From positions 6,285,121 to 6,349,120 of the forward strand of contig NC_084817.1 in assembly GCF_963583255.1 (NCBI RefSeq): DNA of 64,000 nt. The letters are read 5' to 3'. The notes beneath the pieces were generated by a model. It searched no databases, was not told where the DNA came from, and was given only the letters and a program-made list of their open reading frames with translations. Of the stretch, positions 22,401-35,048 are shown piece after piece (positions within the stretch are counted from its first letter, which is position 1; the number at the start of each line of letters is the position of its first letter). The position numbers were made by a program, and so were the translations under genes. The stretch is from Pyrus communis (lineage: Eukaryota; Streptophyta; Magnoliopsida; Rosales; Rosaceae).

Positions 22401-23374
22401 AAGCTAGTGGTAGCAGATGTATAGCAGTTGAGCAAAACTAAAATACAGAAAATGACCCCCAAGAGAGGGATAGATACTAAATGCCAAAGCATCAACGCTG
22501 GAACTCAAAAGAATCAGCATATGTATATGGTCAGTTACCATCAACTTCTGCTTAGCATTCAAGGCAATCAAGATATACAAACCGACAAGTATAAGGACAC
22601 ACCATCTGTTTAGGACTTTTGCAGTATTTTCATTTTGAAGAAATCATACTCCATACAGGTTGCTTTCACCCAATGAGCGGTTAAAAATTCTAAACTTGCA
22701 GTTGAAAATCTTAAAAAGCAGTGAAAAAGTTATAAGCTGATCACCAACGGCCATATATACCAGAATCAGAATCATTTATATATTTATTTATTTGAGATAA
22801 AATCTGAACTGTTGTTTGCCACTCAAATGTGTCTGGATAGTGGATAGTGGATAGTGGATAGTGGATCAAAGAATACTAACTAGGACAAGACAGATTACCA
22901 GGCTTGATGCTTTGTTGTATGAGTAGAACAAAACAAACTGGCATCTTGTCAAGCCTAGCTGACAAGTACCAATTTGAATTTACAAACAACTTCGACATCT
23001 TTAAAACACGAAAATGGTGCTTTGGAGTAGTGAAGGAGTAAAAAATTTATAACATAGGTCACGAACAAGAAACTTCTGAAAACTAAACATACTTTCATTT
23101 GTTGTTAATGATATGTTCTCATTTTTTAAAAACGTCGTGTACAACATCATTATTAATAGAAAAAATATATATTTTTCATTGTATATAACTAAGTTAGCAT
23201 TCAACTATTAATTTTTCATACGATGTGGATTCTTCACAATACTGATCACTAAAAAAGCTCTCCTATTTTGGAAAGGTTGTAGTTTTGGTATATATGTTTC
23301 AACTATAAAAAAATATATTAATAAATGGTCTCTCTATTTTGTTTACGTTAGCTATTATAGGGTCATATAAAAGG
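19491..23374. other. Long gene-poor interval with simple repeats
   Basis: No gene is supported across 3.9 kb. Simple repeats are present: a GATGGAC-like minisatellite at about 20467-20503, (TA)n(TG)n at 21077-21115, and TGGATAG repeated about 4.7 times at 22834-22866. AAGCACTT-type words near 21950-22050 resemble the foldback MITE at 4844. The short open frames (for example 21730-21936, 22428-22613) carry no recognisable domain. Confidence 0.5.
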
Positions 23375-23379
23375 ATAGT

Positions 23380-23633
23380 TGTTGTAGCCTATTTTATCTG
23401 ACAAGGGGAAGAGGGCCGGCGGCAGAGAGAGAAAAGAGAAAGATGTGTTTGTAGAATTGCATGAAGGAATGTGTGTGTTATTTCCCCTTACATAGTGCAT
23501 TTATTTATAGTAATAAGAGGGAGAAGAATTCCTTAATCCCCAAGGAATACAAGTCCATATAGGAAAGAATAATTAGAATCAAATCTAATCTAGGATTTAC
23601 ACAATCACACTTAAACTAGGAAAGTTTATAACA
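23380..23633 (-). repeat. 3' LTR of copia element
   Basis: 254 bp, TGTTGTAGCC...GTTTATAACA on plus, with perfect TG...CA ends. It differs from the other LTR by scattered substitutions and by extra bases (an AAAAGAGAAAG segment) after the GGCAGAGAGAG run. The polypurine tract complement CTCCCCCTTG abuts it at 23634. Confidence 0.88.
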
Positions 23634-24149
23634 CTCCCCCTTGAGTGTGTAAATACTCAATAAGGTAGGAACTTGCATAAAGATGTAGTCTCACAAAAAA
23701 CCCTATGGTTATGGCAAAAACCCGAGTAGGGACAAAATCCATAGTCTAAGGACAAATGCGTGAGTAATGCAAAGTCAAAAGAAACGTCTACGAGACGTCA
23801 TCAGGGATATGATCAACCCAAGGCAGGTGCCTCGTTAAAACCTAGTTAGGTAGCAAAAACCCAATGGGAAAATGCTCATAAGCGTAGGGAAAAAAGTACA
23901 TTAAGATCAAGCAAGTATACTTCAAGATACTCCACTTGAGTTTGACACAATTCCAAAGAGAACTAGCAATGTTACAACTCAGAAAGTTTACGCATACCAA
24001 CTCCTTGAACAAGCTTCTGAAATGTTGCCTTCGGTAATGATTTGGTGAAGAGGTCGGCTAGATTGTGTTGTGAACAAATTTGTGTGACTTCAATCTTTTG
24101 ATGCTCTTGTTGTTGATGTGAGAAGAACTTCGGCTCAATGTGCCTGGTG

Positions 24150-24718
24150 TTGTCTCATTTGATGTAACCCTTCTTGAGTTGTTTGATGCATGTTGCGCTG
24201 TCTTCATAGATCGTCGTTGGGATATTAACGATGGGGTAAAGATCGCATGAGCTTTGAATATGGCCTACACCTGCTTTTAACCAAAAGCATTCCCGAGTTG
24301 CTTCATGTAAGGCGAGAATTTCAGCATGGTTAGACGAAGTGGCAACTAAGGTCTGTTTAGTTGACCTCCAAGAGGTTGCAATGCCTCTAACGGTAAAGAC
24401 ATAACTCGTTTGAGAACGCGCCTTGTGCGGATTAGATAAGTCTCCTGTGTCAACATAACCAACAAGGCGAGAATCAACTCGAGAAGCGGAGGGTGCGGCA
24501 TCACTTGAGGATCCATAGGGATAGAACAAGCCCAAATCCATAGTACCCTTAAGGTAACGGAATATGTCTTTAACGCCAGTCCAGTGTCTGCATGTTGGTG
24601 CATTATTGTATGTTGCCAAAAAATTAACAGCCAAAAAGATGTCAGATCTAGTGCATTGAGCTAAGTACAATAAAGTGTCTATCGCACTTAGATAAGGAGC
24701 TTCAGGCTCCAAAATCAC
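24150..24718 (-). pseudogene. Copia RNase H region
   Basis: The frame shows the typical copia stretch after the RT: YLSAIDTLLYLAQCTRSDI, DIFRYLKGTMDLGL, GYVDTGDLSNPHKARSQTS, SWRSTKQTLVATSSNHAEI and EATRECFWLK. The first catalytic Asp context (GYVDTG, normally YADAD/YxDAG) and the later STxEAE-like segment are altered (SSNHAE). An in-frame stop follows KKGYIK where the family continues with the terminal RNase H motif. It is separated from the RT part by a break near 24730-24767. Confidence 0.8.
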
Positions 24719-24766
24719 TTCATCATCCTTCTTCGGACGGAAAGGATCTTGTTTTGCATCTAGCGA

Positions 24767-25480
24767 TCAAACAACCATATGAGTACTCGAAGGCTTCGCT
24801 TTATCCTCATTAAAGCGGTGCAACACCTTATGGATGTAGTTCAAATAATGTACTAAGATTCCATCCGAACAGTGCTTTATCTCGAGATCAAGATAGTATT
24901 GAGTCTTTCCTAGATCTTTCATCTCAAATTCCGACTTCAAGTGTACGGCAGTTCTCGCGAGCTCTTTAGGAGTTTCGATAAGGTTCATGTCATCGACATA
25001 TACTGCAACTATCACAAAACCAGAGTGTGACTTCTTAATGAACACACAAGGGCATAGTTCGTTGTTCACATATCCCTAAATAGTCAAATACTCACTTAGA
25101 TAGTTATACCATATTCTTTGGGATTGCTTCAAACCATAGAGTGAACGCCTTAGCCAAATTGAGAGCGTGTTCCGAGGTTTGGAAATATTTGATCTAGTCA
25201 ATGTAAGTCTTTCAGGAACTTTCATATAAATTTCCATATCAAGATTCCCATAGAGATACGCAGTTACTACGTCTATCAGCTACATACCTAGTTTTTTGGA
25301 AACTACCAAACTGATAAGGTAGCGAAAAGTAATCATATCCATAACACGTGAAGAAGTTTCGTCATAGTCAATCCTGAGGCGTTGTAAGAAGTCTTGCGCA
25401 ACAAGACGAGCTTTTTAATGCATAATTTCGTTCTTCTCATTACGTTTCTGAACAAAAACCCACTTATAGCGAACATGTTT
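24767..25480 (-). pseudogene. Copia reverse transcriptase region
   Basis: Read from 25480 downward: KHVRYKWVFVQKRNEKNEI, then ARLVAQDF, RIDYDETSSRVMDMITFRYL, VVTAYLYGNLDMEIYMKVPE, SLYGLKQSQRIWYNYL and VIVAVYVDDMNLIETPKEL with the YVDD catalytic box, then KDLGKTQYYLDLEI. Stops interrupt it after EIMH, after GM and after LTI, so it is dead. Confidence 0.8.
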
Positions 25481-26109
25481 CACATGTGGAGGAGTAGGAC
25501 CTATAGGTCCAAACACCTTACGTTTCACAAGCGAATCGAGTTCGACTTGGATTACTTGTTTCTATTGTATATGCTAATGCATCATCGACGATCATCTCAT
25601 TTCTACACCACACATCATCTTAGCTAGCATAATAGACTGAAATTTCATGATTTTCGGGAGGTGGATTCGTCTCTTCAAGGATGCTTCCGTATTCTAGAAT
25701 TTCCTTATGAGTTGGATATAATGAGTAAGTGACAGTCGGATTCACGGTAGGCTTTTCAGGTGCCTATATCGTGGGTTTCCTCTTCTGGAGGTGTGAATCC
25801 TTTGAACTAAGAGGTCTATTACGCTTATGTGTAAGGCAAATGATTGGCTCGTCGCTAATGTACATAGATCACCAAAATTGGTGTCCTGGGCCTCTAGGAG
25901 GGAAGTTCATCACACATCTGGTACATATATCTTTCCAGGCACATTCGCAATTGGAATATATAATCTTGTCACTCAAGCTAGATCGGTGAAAACATTTGGC
26001 ATGCTTTGAGCTATGCTCTAAAGATCTAATATGCGATGCATTTCAATTCAGAATGAGCAGTGCAGGGATCTAAATAAGACAAAGTGGGAGTCGTCCCTGA
26101 TAATTTTCT

Positions 26110-27308
26110 TCATTCTTCAGGAATCTTGACGTTTTTATCTCCCCCTAATGACGGGAAGATTGTCTCAGAGAAGTGATAATCCACGAAACGAGCGGTAAAC
26201 AGATCGCCTATCAAAGGTTTTAAGTAACGAATGATCGAATGAGAATCATATTCGACATAGATTCTCATCCTTTGTTGAGGCCCCATTTTTTTTACGTAAA
26301 GACGGCGAAATTGGCACATAGATCGCATAACCAAAAATGCGCAGATGTGATATATCGGGTTCGTATCCGATAACCAACTGAAGGGCACTATATGGTTGGG
26401 TCGCAACAGGTCAGACGGACCAACATGGCTGCGTGCAATATTGCATGGCCCTAAGCAACGATCGGGAACTTGGTACGTATGACCAACGATCAAGCAATCA
26501 TTTGTAAACGCTTAATGAATGCCTCTGCCAGGTCGTTCTGGGTGTAAACATGGGGTACTGGATGTTCAACTTCAACCACAACCGACATGCAATAGTCATC
26601 AAAAGTTTTAGATGTGAATTCTCCAACATTATCCAATCGAATAGATTTGATTGAATAATCAGGGTGGTGAGCCCTGAGCTTGATAACATGAGCCAACAGT
26701 TTAGAGAATGCAGCGTTTTTTGTGGACAACAAGCACACGTGTGACCAACGTGCAGAAGTGTCAACCAAAACCATAAAATATATAAATGGTTCACATGGAG
26801 GGTGAATTGGTCCCCCTAATGTCCCCCTGAATCCTTTGTAGAAAAATAGGAGGATTCAAACGAATCTTGTCATAAGCTTAGTAATAAGCTTTCCCATTGA
26901 ACATGTTTAACATGCGATTCCTTGAATCGAACCTAAGCTTCGGGTTAGTGGATGCCCGTATGATGATTTGAGGATATGGCGCATCGCTGTTCATCCAAAG
27001 TGTCCCAAACAATCATGCAAAAGTGTAATTTTGTGACCGATCCCAGAGGTAGGGTCGGCCATATAGTGGCTTTCTATGGGGCTTATGGTCATAGTATACA
27101 GACCACTCGGGATACGCTTCATCTTCTCTAAAATACGCTTTTGGCCATATTCATAGGAAGTTATGAACATAAATTCAACTCTGTTTTCTACATAGGTTTC
27201 ATCGTGGTAATTATTATCTCTAATGTCCTTAAAACTCAACAACTTTCTTCCAGAATTCGAAGAATAAAGTGCCTTATCAATGGTCAAAATCGTACCATTA
27301 GACAACAT
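26110..27308 (-). pseudogene. Copia GAG-pre-integrase and integrase region
   Basis: 27308-26991 gives the GAG-pre-integrase segment ending HDCLGHFG (the H of the HHCC finger). 26774-26490 contains the integrase core pieces VLVDTSARWSHVCLL, SIKSIRLDNVGEFTSKTFDDY and VPHVYTQNDLAEAFIKRL, matching the D, D and E catalytic regions. 26493-26110 continues in another frame with RLYVKKMGPQQRMRIYVEY and ending SETIFPSLGGDK. At least one frameshift (near 26490) and a damaged stretch at 26800-26990 separate the parts. Confidence 0.78.
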
Positions 27309-27868
27309 TATACGTGTCTTACCGTATCTTTCGATTAGGTTGGATGGGCTTGAGAGGGTTGTCAGATGTGCATTCTTAGGTATGAAGTAGATGCGTTCAC
27401 GTAAAACGGTTTACTTGGTTGCACTATCTGCCATATAACTAACTTCCCCACTAGTCATACCTAGAATGAAAAATTAATTTGAATTGGTCACATGCATAAA
27501 AGTTCTTAAAAAAAATATCCATTCAAAATAATTTTAAGTATTCAAGGACGGAAATTAAGTAAAAATTTAATATCTAAAAAAAAAATCACCAACAAATAAT
27601 CCAGACATAAAAGGAAAATTATTCAAAACTTAACCAAAAACACAAGAAGGGTTCGGCCACTAGGTGGAATTCGGCCCTAATGTCTAAATTTCAACTAGAA
27701 AAATGGTTTATATCTAAGATCCTAATCTTTCATAGAGGTAACGGCCTCTTGAAAGTTAGAAACATCCATCTTGGTACTCTCTGGTTCATCCACTTGCACA
27801 AAGTTTGATTCAAACTTATTACGACGAGAACGATATTCAGTTACAACCTTCTGGGGAGCTCGGCAAAC

Positions 27869-28702
27869 TTAGGACCAATGGTCATTTGAACCACAACGAT
27901 AGCTCATGTTCACATCCATGGTTTTAGGTGCGTTGCCCTTATTCTTGAAGTTGAGGGCCTTGGAAGCGAGGTTAGGGCGATTCTGGACTTTGTTTCCTCC
28001 CTTAGATGGGCCTTGGCTCTGTTGACCTTGACGGGGTGGCTTCTGGCCGCCCCTATCATGCCTCTTCTGGCTTTTTGGGTGTTGGTTAGTGCTATAGTGT
28101 GCTTTAGACACAGCAATCGCCCTAGTAGGTCGAGCATGATGATTTTTCATGAACAGCTGATTCTGCTTTTCAGTGAGAAGTAAAATAGAGATTAAATTCA
28201 AAAACTTAGTGAACTTCTGAGCTCTATATTATTGATGCATGACAATATTAGTAGCAGAGAAGGTCGAATATGTCTTCTCTAGGAAATCTTCTTCGGTCAA
28301 AGTCTCGTTACAAAACTTGAGAAGTGATCGGATTTGACAAACTTCAGAATTATATTCATTCCCAGACTTAAAGTCTTAGAAACACAAATGCTGCCAATTA
28401 TGTCTTGCTTCAGGCAAGAAGATGTCATTTTGGTGATCAAAACGATAAGCCAAAACGACCCATAATGTTCGTGGATCTTACTTAGCAAGGTACTCGGTTT
28501 GTAGTGTGTCATGAATATGTCTTTGAATGAATATCATGGTAGTGGCTTTCTCAGCTTCGCCAACTGGGTTGTCCATCTCCTCTTCAATGGCGGGGCGCAA
28601 TTTTTTTGCAGTGAGGTGGAGCTTTACATCTTGGACCCACTTGAGGTAGTTCCTTCCAGAGACCTCTAAATTGGTGAAGTCGAGTTTGTTCAAATTCGAC
28701 AT
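27869..28702 (-). pseudogene. Copia gag region
   Basis: Starts MSNLNKLDFTNLEVSGRNYL at 28702, the usual beginning of this copia gag type, followed by KWVQDVKLHLTAKKLRPAI. Later pieces are in other frames (28512-28297 and 28201-27869). A zinc knuckle of the CCHC type remains near 27910-27880 as SYRCGSNDHWS, with its first Cys changed to Tyr or lost. Broken by frameshifts. Confidence 0.72.
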
Positions 28703-30269
28703 GTTCCTATCACAAAATAGATGGACAAGATGTGGTTAGTGTAATGGAGAAAAAATCAATCCATTCACATATGAGTAGAACATTCAGGTTCTAATAGACA
28801 TGTATTGGTTAAAATTCGCATGAAAAAACTTTGGATTTGCATGGGTGATGTTTTTATGGAAAACTTCAGGTTTTCAAACAAGGCATATTTTTAGAAACTT
28901 CTAGTTTCGTAATAATTATGAACTTCAGGTTCATATGTTCTTGCAGACAAACGCAAATATATACACAGAAATGTGCAACAAGAAAATATGTAAATAGAAC
29001 TTCAGGTTTATAATTAAAATTGAATTAATTGTTTGGACTTCAGGCCAAATTTAAAGTGTGGGTGAAAAAAATATAAAGCCCATTTGGCCTAAAATATTAT
29101 GCAATTAAAACTTGGGGCCCAAAAGACTTGGACCAAAGCCCACGGGTGGGCTGAGTAAAAACTGGTGTCGTGAGGTCCAGGCCCAAAACTGGACTGGGGT
29201 AGGCACGTGCTTAGTAAGCAGACTAGCCCAGCATCACAGAAAATGGGCTGCAGGTACAAGCCCAAAAATTGAGGCCCAAACGGGCTCTGATCTGATGCTT
29301 CGTAGACACATGTACTCGGAGGGAGGACACAATCATGTGCGTCGCGATACATAGGAGCCGTAAAAGCCATGCAGGCTGTGATCATCTGTGGTGCGAGACA
29401 TAAGAACATCGTGGCTTAGAAAGACCTATGTTTTAGGCCGAGGAGAGCTCTAAAGCCTAACGGGCTAGTGCTCATCGAGAACGGAGGCTTGGGTTTCTAA
29501 GCAGACACCCTAGCGTACGCTGGGTGAACTTCGCCGGAGAAGACGACCGGTGCCACCGTTTCAGGAGGTCGTGTCTAATTGCAAAAATCATGGGAAAGAA
29601 CCATGGGTTCGACGGCGACCCATAAAAGTAAATGAAGAGTGAAGACCTTCAACGTTTGTGTTAGAAACCCTAGGAAAATTAATCAAAATTTCGAAGAAAA
29701 ACCGATGAGATTCAAAACGAATCTCGGCCAAAAACTCATCCTAAGGGGGGAAATACGATCTGTAGGTCGTCACATTGAGGAAAGAAAACACCATGGATGG
29801 CGTCGGGTATATTTTGGGTTTCAAACCAAAAGCCCACGGCTCAGGTATATGGTCTTGCGACTTGGCCATACAGGCTACAAGCATGGGTGAGCAGCTCAAG
29901 TAGTGGCACAGGTCATGGGTTCGAAGAACCTTATTGTTTTCTGATTTTTTTTTTCAATTAATTCAAAGCATAAATAATGTGAATGAATGAACATATATTT
30001 GATGCAATTCATGGCAATATCAAATTCACATAATTCAACAATTATGAATATAACGCATACACAATTTATGTAGAATCTAAAATTTGAAAAACGTAAAGTT
30101 GAGTTATGCGTTATGATGAATGTTCATGCTATCAGGGCTGCAAAAATATCGAGATAAAAATTGTTGTTTTGGGAGAACCTGATTGCATGATGATATGGAT
30201 GAATTGGTTTGATGCAGAATGCTTCCACGTCAGATTTCTAAGCGCAGCGGTAGGAGCGTGCTGATAACG
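28703..30269 (-). other. Untranslated leader of copia element with a recurring short motif
   Basis: Between gag and the primer-binding site. At 28785-29045 the word ACTTCAGG(TT), or a close variant, recurs at irregular spacing (28865, 28895, 28922, 28999, 29037 approximately). From 29400 to 29940 there are genic-looking stretches without a recognised domain. 30253-30269 holds the candidate primer-binding site. No ORF is called. Confidence 0.5.
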
Positions 30270-30509
30270 TGTTGTAACCTATTTTATCTAACAAAGAGGA
30301 AGGGGGCTGGCGGCAGAGAGAGATGTGTTTGTAGAATTGTATAGAGGAATGTGTATATTATTCTCCCTTACATAATGCCTTTATTTATAGTAATAAGAGG
30401 GAGAAGAATTCCTTCATCCCCAAGGAATATAAGTCCATATAGAAAAAATAACTAGAATCAAATCTAATCTAGGATTCACACAATCACACTTAAACTACGA
30501 AAGTTTATA
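30270..30509 (-). repeat. 5' LTR of copia element
   Basis: 240 bp, starting TGTTGTAACC on plus. The terminal CA at the other end is lost: GTTTATA runs directly into the ATAGT duplication. It is clearly homologous to 23380-23633 along its length. It carries the promoter side of the element. Confidence 0.85.
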
Positions 30510-30514
30510 ATAGT

Positions 30515-31606
30515 AGTGGTATTCTCACACCCATTTTTATTTCTCTCACACCCCTCTCAAGCCATCAGAAATGATGAATTGAAGAAAATTAATGGAAAAA
30601 AAATTAGTAAAGGTATATAGAACGTAAAAATGGGTTTGTGAATAGGACTAACCTATAAAATTTCAAATGAGAGATATTTGAAGTTGTTGGGATTAGTGGC
30701 AACTAATGCTCTCATATTGGCTCCACCACTGCTTTGGAGTATCTTATGTACTTCAAACATTTTAATCGTTAGTTTTAGTTAGTGTACATGCATTTGATTA
30801 ATGATATGATGGTTAAAAACTCCAAAATACATAAGATCCAAAAATATAGTAGAAATTTTTATGTAAAATGAGTTTTCAGTATCTAATAGATGGCTAATTC
30901 ATACAGAATGACGTGGAGTAATGTAGGACAGTTAAGTCTGACACATAGACGAACAAGTTGAAAAATGATTGATTGACACTCTTAACAACTTTTTTTGCGT
31001 ATATTGATGAAATTTAACGATTGATTCCAATTTCCCACACTTATTCAGAGAAAATAGCTCAAAATGCTAAGATCTAAACACAAGTTTGTAGATATATTTA
31101 TGTGACTTTTGCAGTAGCTATTTCATGTATTTGTTTCGTCTCAGTACACCAGATTCAATTCCCAAAAGTAGATGCAGACACAATGCATTAGCCAATGCAC
31201 GTAAAAAGCAAACCTTGAAATTTAAATGAATTTGTCTTCTGTCAGCAATATTAGACTTCTACATTAATCTTTACCTCTTTGTCAATGTTTCTTACTAAAT
31301 ACCACCCAACTTTGAATATCATACACCCTATATAACCATACACGTGCCAACGATCACGCAACTCTAGTTCTATAATCTATAGGGAGAGAATTCCAACTTG
31401 GTTGACGGGCGAGCATGTTGCAATTGTCTTGTCCAACTAGCTTAATACGTCACTCTAATTAACTTGTTAGATGATATAGATATTATTAAATTGAAATGAT
31501 TAAAAGATGAAGATGCAATTTCGTAGATTCAGCTCAGTTGGAACAAGGAAACAAAAATCATGAATTGAAAAAAATTTGAAAATTATGACCCGATCGATTA
31601 AGCTTA
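30515..31606. other. Intergenic, no gene; possible small foldback at 30518-30665
   Basis: GGTATTCTCACACCCATTTTTA at 30518 faces GAACGTAAAAATGGGTTTGTGAATAGG at 30626, an inverted-repeat pair that suggests a MITE of about 145 bp. The copia element sits directly at its left edge. The rest has no recognised gene. Confidence 0.4.
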
Positions 31607-32601
31607 GAGCAACTACAATGTGGGAGCCCTCCCCCCAGGCTATTCACTATTCAATCCACCTGGTGAACAGTAACTGCCGTTAATGAACAGTAATTGCCTT
31701 TTGCATCTCTACCGTTACACTTCAATAGCCCTGCCAATAGGCAATAAAATATTAGTATTTTTTTTATTTATAAAATAATACAAAATAATTTTAATTGTAA
31801 TTTCGGATAAGATTTTTAATCGTTCTCGTTGCGCCACGTGTCATTATCCGAAGTATTATTAAATAATACAAAATAATGTGATTGAAAGTAGTTGAGAAAA
31901 TATGAAATTGTGGTGTAAGGTAGATGATAACGAGAATGTATTTATAGAAAAATAAAAACATTTTTTTTTTAAAAAAATTCAGATTTTATTTCGAATTTTT
32001 TACAATTTTTTTTTGAATTTTTATTCAACTAATTAATCTCTGTTGTTGGATATAAAAAAATTTGAATTCCAACACTCCAGATTGTGGCACATGACACAAC
32101 AGTAACTTTTCTTAATTTTAAAACTATTTTTTCTTTTATTTATTTATTTATAAAGCATATTAATATCGACCGTTGATCTCAGATCGAACGGTGGATATTA
32201 AATAAGACTTTTTTTTTTTTTTTTTTACTGTTGAGTTCGAACGGTCCAAGTTAAAGAGTCGTTAAGATCGAACGGACCGTGGGAAGTCACGTGGCTTCCC
32301 AACGGTAACATTTGAATCTGAAAAAGTGGGCTGATTTTTCTGAAAATATGTCGGCGACGCGCCCCCACGCGCGAGTGGGTTGCACGCGCTTGACAGAAAA
32401 AAAATAAAAAAAGACCTGACACCAGGCTGACGTCAGCCCTGGTGTCACATCCACTCGGGTTCTCGGGCTGACAATTCTTCACAGGTCCAGAGCTCGGACC
32501 TCCACCTCTACTCGGGCTCTTTCACACTGGAGTCGATCCACAGGGCCTCAGGCCTTTTCTCTGGGCTGTCCCCCGAGCAATCCACCATGGTGGAGTTGCT
32601 C
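31607..32601 (+). mobile_element. TIR element of family B, about 1 kb
   Basis: The left end GAGCAACTACAATGTGGGAG pairs with the right end read on minus, GAGCAACTCCACCATGGTGG. Flanking TTA and (A)TAA suggest a 3-bp target duplication of the PIF/Harbinger kind. The left 130 bp (GGCTATTCACTAT, TGAACAGTAACTGCC, AGTAATTGCCTTTT) and right end (GCTCGGGGGACAGCC on minus) are shared with the inverted element at 6671-7432. The interior is AT-rich, with a poly(T) tract at 32210-32226. No transposase is seen. Confidence 0.55.
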
Positions 32602-33654
32602 ATAACCATGCAATCGGGTGCAAATCGAAAAGTAGAGCCGAGGAGTTGAACAAACAAACTTGTGTATTGATTATTTATTTTTTATTTATTTTTTGAAAAC
32701 ACCCGTGTATTGATGTGGTCATTAGCCCTCGAGCCAACAACTGAAAATTTGAGGCCCAATTAAACTCCTTTTTATTATTATTATTATTTTTCGGTTACAT
32801 ATTTTTTTTTGTCACACATAAACTTCACCAAAATAAGGGATCCCCAAGAAATCAAAACATAACCACAGAATATTAGGCTCAAGGAAGAAACTTTTACCAA
32901 AAATTTATAAGGGATATCAATTTCCAATCGACTAGGAGTATTGTGTCGATTCTTTTCGGTGATATATCTGAAAATGCCCATTGATTCCTCATTAACTCGA
33001 TTTTAAACAAAACTGATAAATTCTAAAATAACGTTTATTGAGACATGATTAACTCATGGTGTGACTTTAGTCAAAATTTCACACCACTCAATAGAAATAT
33101 ATTGTTGCATAAAAATATTCGTTTGAATAAATCTCTATTTTTTCTAAATTAAATTAATTCCATTCATCTCTATAAAATTGTGTTGTACCACAAAAAAACT
33201 TATACAATTTATTTACTCTACTCCATAGATAAAATATGATGCATATGATGCGATTATTATGAAATATGAACTTGTTGACCCTAACAATTACCAAGTGTAT
33301 GTGGCCTGCAAGCTAAGTAACTAAGAGCTAACTACGTCATTCTTGTGGTTGATGCGAACATGCCAATTAGCCGTCGAGGTGAATCGGATGATGAGATGAA
33401 TGTGGTGATGGTGTCAAATCGCGTTGTTGACTTCGGGACCAAGTGACTATGGTTGAGAAAGGAACACTCTCAGCCTAGGGTTCTGCAAACATGAAGACAA
33501 GGTTGCTAATTTGGCCACGAAGTTCAATAAATGATTTGACGTTCATTGTGCTGAACAAGGGACAACCTAAGAACAACTTACTTGGCCGAGACTGATGAGA
33601 TGACCTTTTGAGACAAAAGAAGAGAGAATCCCTCGTTCACCAAAACTTGGATAG
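32602..33654. other. Intergenic flank of gypsy element; (ATT)n tract
   Basis: Contains a short TTATTATTATTATTA tract at about 32772-32789. From 33330 the base composition becomes more balanced and continues the same character on the far side of the gypsy element (47432 onward), so the gypsy element may have entered an older repeat or genic sequence. No gene is recognised. Confidence 0.4.
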
Positions 33655-33659
33655 ATAAC

Positions 33660-34773
33660 TGTTTGGGCCCAAAATAATATTATTGGGCCCAGTGTAGGTT
33701 TATGTTCGGCCCAAAGCTGTTTCAAATATACTATGGGCTACCTGGTGGTCCCGGGCCATTCAACAAGGATGGTCGAGTCCTATCGTAAGAATGAGTGGTT
33801 TGGATGAGCAAATGGGTTGAAGAAGTCCTAGTGCAATTTGGATTCTTGACCAACAATGAATATGGCCTCAAAAGGGGGTGAGTTCAAAGTCCTAATAGAA
33901 GTGGGATTGGCCGAGATAAGATGGATTAGGGTAAGGAGTCCTAGTTCGAGTATGGTTAGGATTAGGTTTTGTTGCTATAAATAGAGAAATGAGGATGCAA
34001 TTCAGGGACCTCCAATTGAACACACAACTGCCCTACGCAAAACCTCTTAATCATCTTGAGATTTTTTATTTTCTTTTTCTCGCTGACACATCTTCAGTTT
34101 GGATAAACAGCACTGTGAAGGCAACCGGCGAACACCTTCAGTTTGGATAAACAGCACTGTTGCCGTAGAATCAACCGACCGAGGAGCACCTTCAGTTTGG
34201 ATAAACAGCACTGCGTTGAGGCCGACTGGTTACCTATCCAAGTCTCGGTCGAGAAGGGTTTCTGAATCCTTATTGACAGAGGTCATCTTATTAGCCTTAT
34301 CGGCGAAGTAAGGTGTTACGAGTTACGACATTCGACGCATTGAACGCCGAGTGATTTTATGATTGGATACTCACAAGTAAGTTTCAGAGTTCGGCATTCT
34401 GACAGCCAGACCACTTTCACCATCAAGACATATATCACATTTGAATACTTGTGTCCGTACAATCTGGTGTCGATTCGACTTGCTTATACTTTCACGAATT
34501 TAATCACTATGACTGAATCCGGCGCTGACGATTTGTGAACTTCGCAGAACTAGCAACCTTGTCATCAGGCTCAAGAATCCAAAGGCCGAGATTTGTTCCT
34601 TCCTTGGTCGCAGTAGCAAGATAAAGAAGTCAGCAACGCGCTCAACGCAACATCAACAAATTTTACTCTTCGGCCGACGAGTTGGCACGCCTGCATTTAA
34701 CCGAAAGACGTAGTTAGCTTATTAGTTACTCGGCCTGCACGCCACATAGGCTTTGTAATTTTTAGGGTCAACA
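33660..34773 (+). repeat. 5' LTR of gypsy element
   Basis: 1114 bp. TATAAATAG at about 33976-33984 is a plausible core promoter, also present in the 3' LTR at 46618. Three copies of the 24-mer starting CTTCAGTTTGGATAAACAGC lie at 34092, 34136 and 34190. The sequence following the LTR, TTTGGCACGCCTAGTGAG, is where the primer site should be; I did not assign its tRNA. Confidence 0.88.
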
Positions 34774-35048
34774 TTTTGGCACGCCTAGTGAGACCTTATG
34801 CTAGACTTTTGGAGTTTATGACCATTGAGACACGGTCCGTAAAAAAGAAAACAATAATGGGAAAGTCAACAACTGACTTACCAGTGCAAGGCCCTGGACA
34901 AGATTTGTCTGAGGCACAAAATCCCATCATTGTTGCACCACCTGAGGTTACAAGTGCGACACGCCGAAAGAAGGAAATTTGTCTCAGCGGATAGCCACGC
35001 AACCCAGAAGTACTTAACCAAACGGCAGGCATTTTTGTCGAATGAATA

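Larger units (their letters stand above)
23380..30509 (-). mobile_element. Degenerate Ty1/copia LTR retrotransposon
   Basis: A full-length element on the minus strand: the 5' LTR is at 30270-30509 and the 3' LTR at 23380-23633. Target duplication ATAGT lies at 23375-23379 and 30510-30514. Next to the 5' LTR on minus, GTTATCAGCACGC partly matches the initiator-Met tRNA primer site. Next to the 3' LTR, CAAGGGGGAG is a clean polypurine tract. The order on minus is gag (28702-27870), integrase (27308-26110), reverse transcriptase (about 25480-24767) and RNase H (24718-24150), which is the copia order. Many stops and frameshifts break it, so it cannot encode its proteins. A 1.5-kb leader lies between the 5' LTR and gag. 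Confidence 0.9.

Noticed and set aside
22834..22866. Short regular repeat as a CRISPR-like array
   Set aside because: A 7-bp tandem repeat without spacers in a plant genome; simple minisatellite.
24155..28702. Minus-strand pol and gag frames as host genes
   Set aside because: They are bounded by matching LTRs, TSD, PPT and primer site, and match copia domain order.
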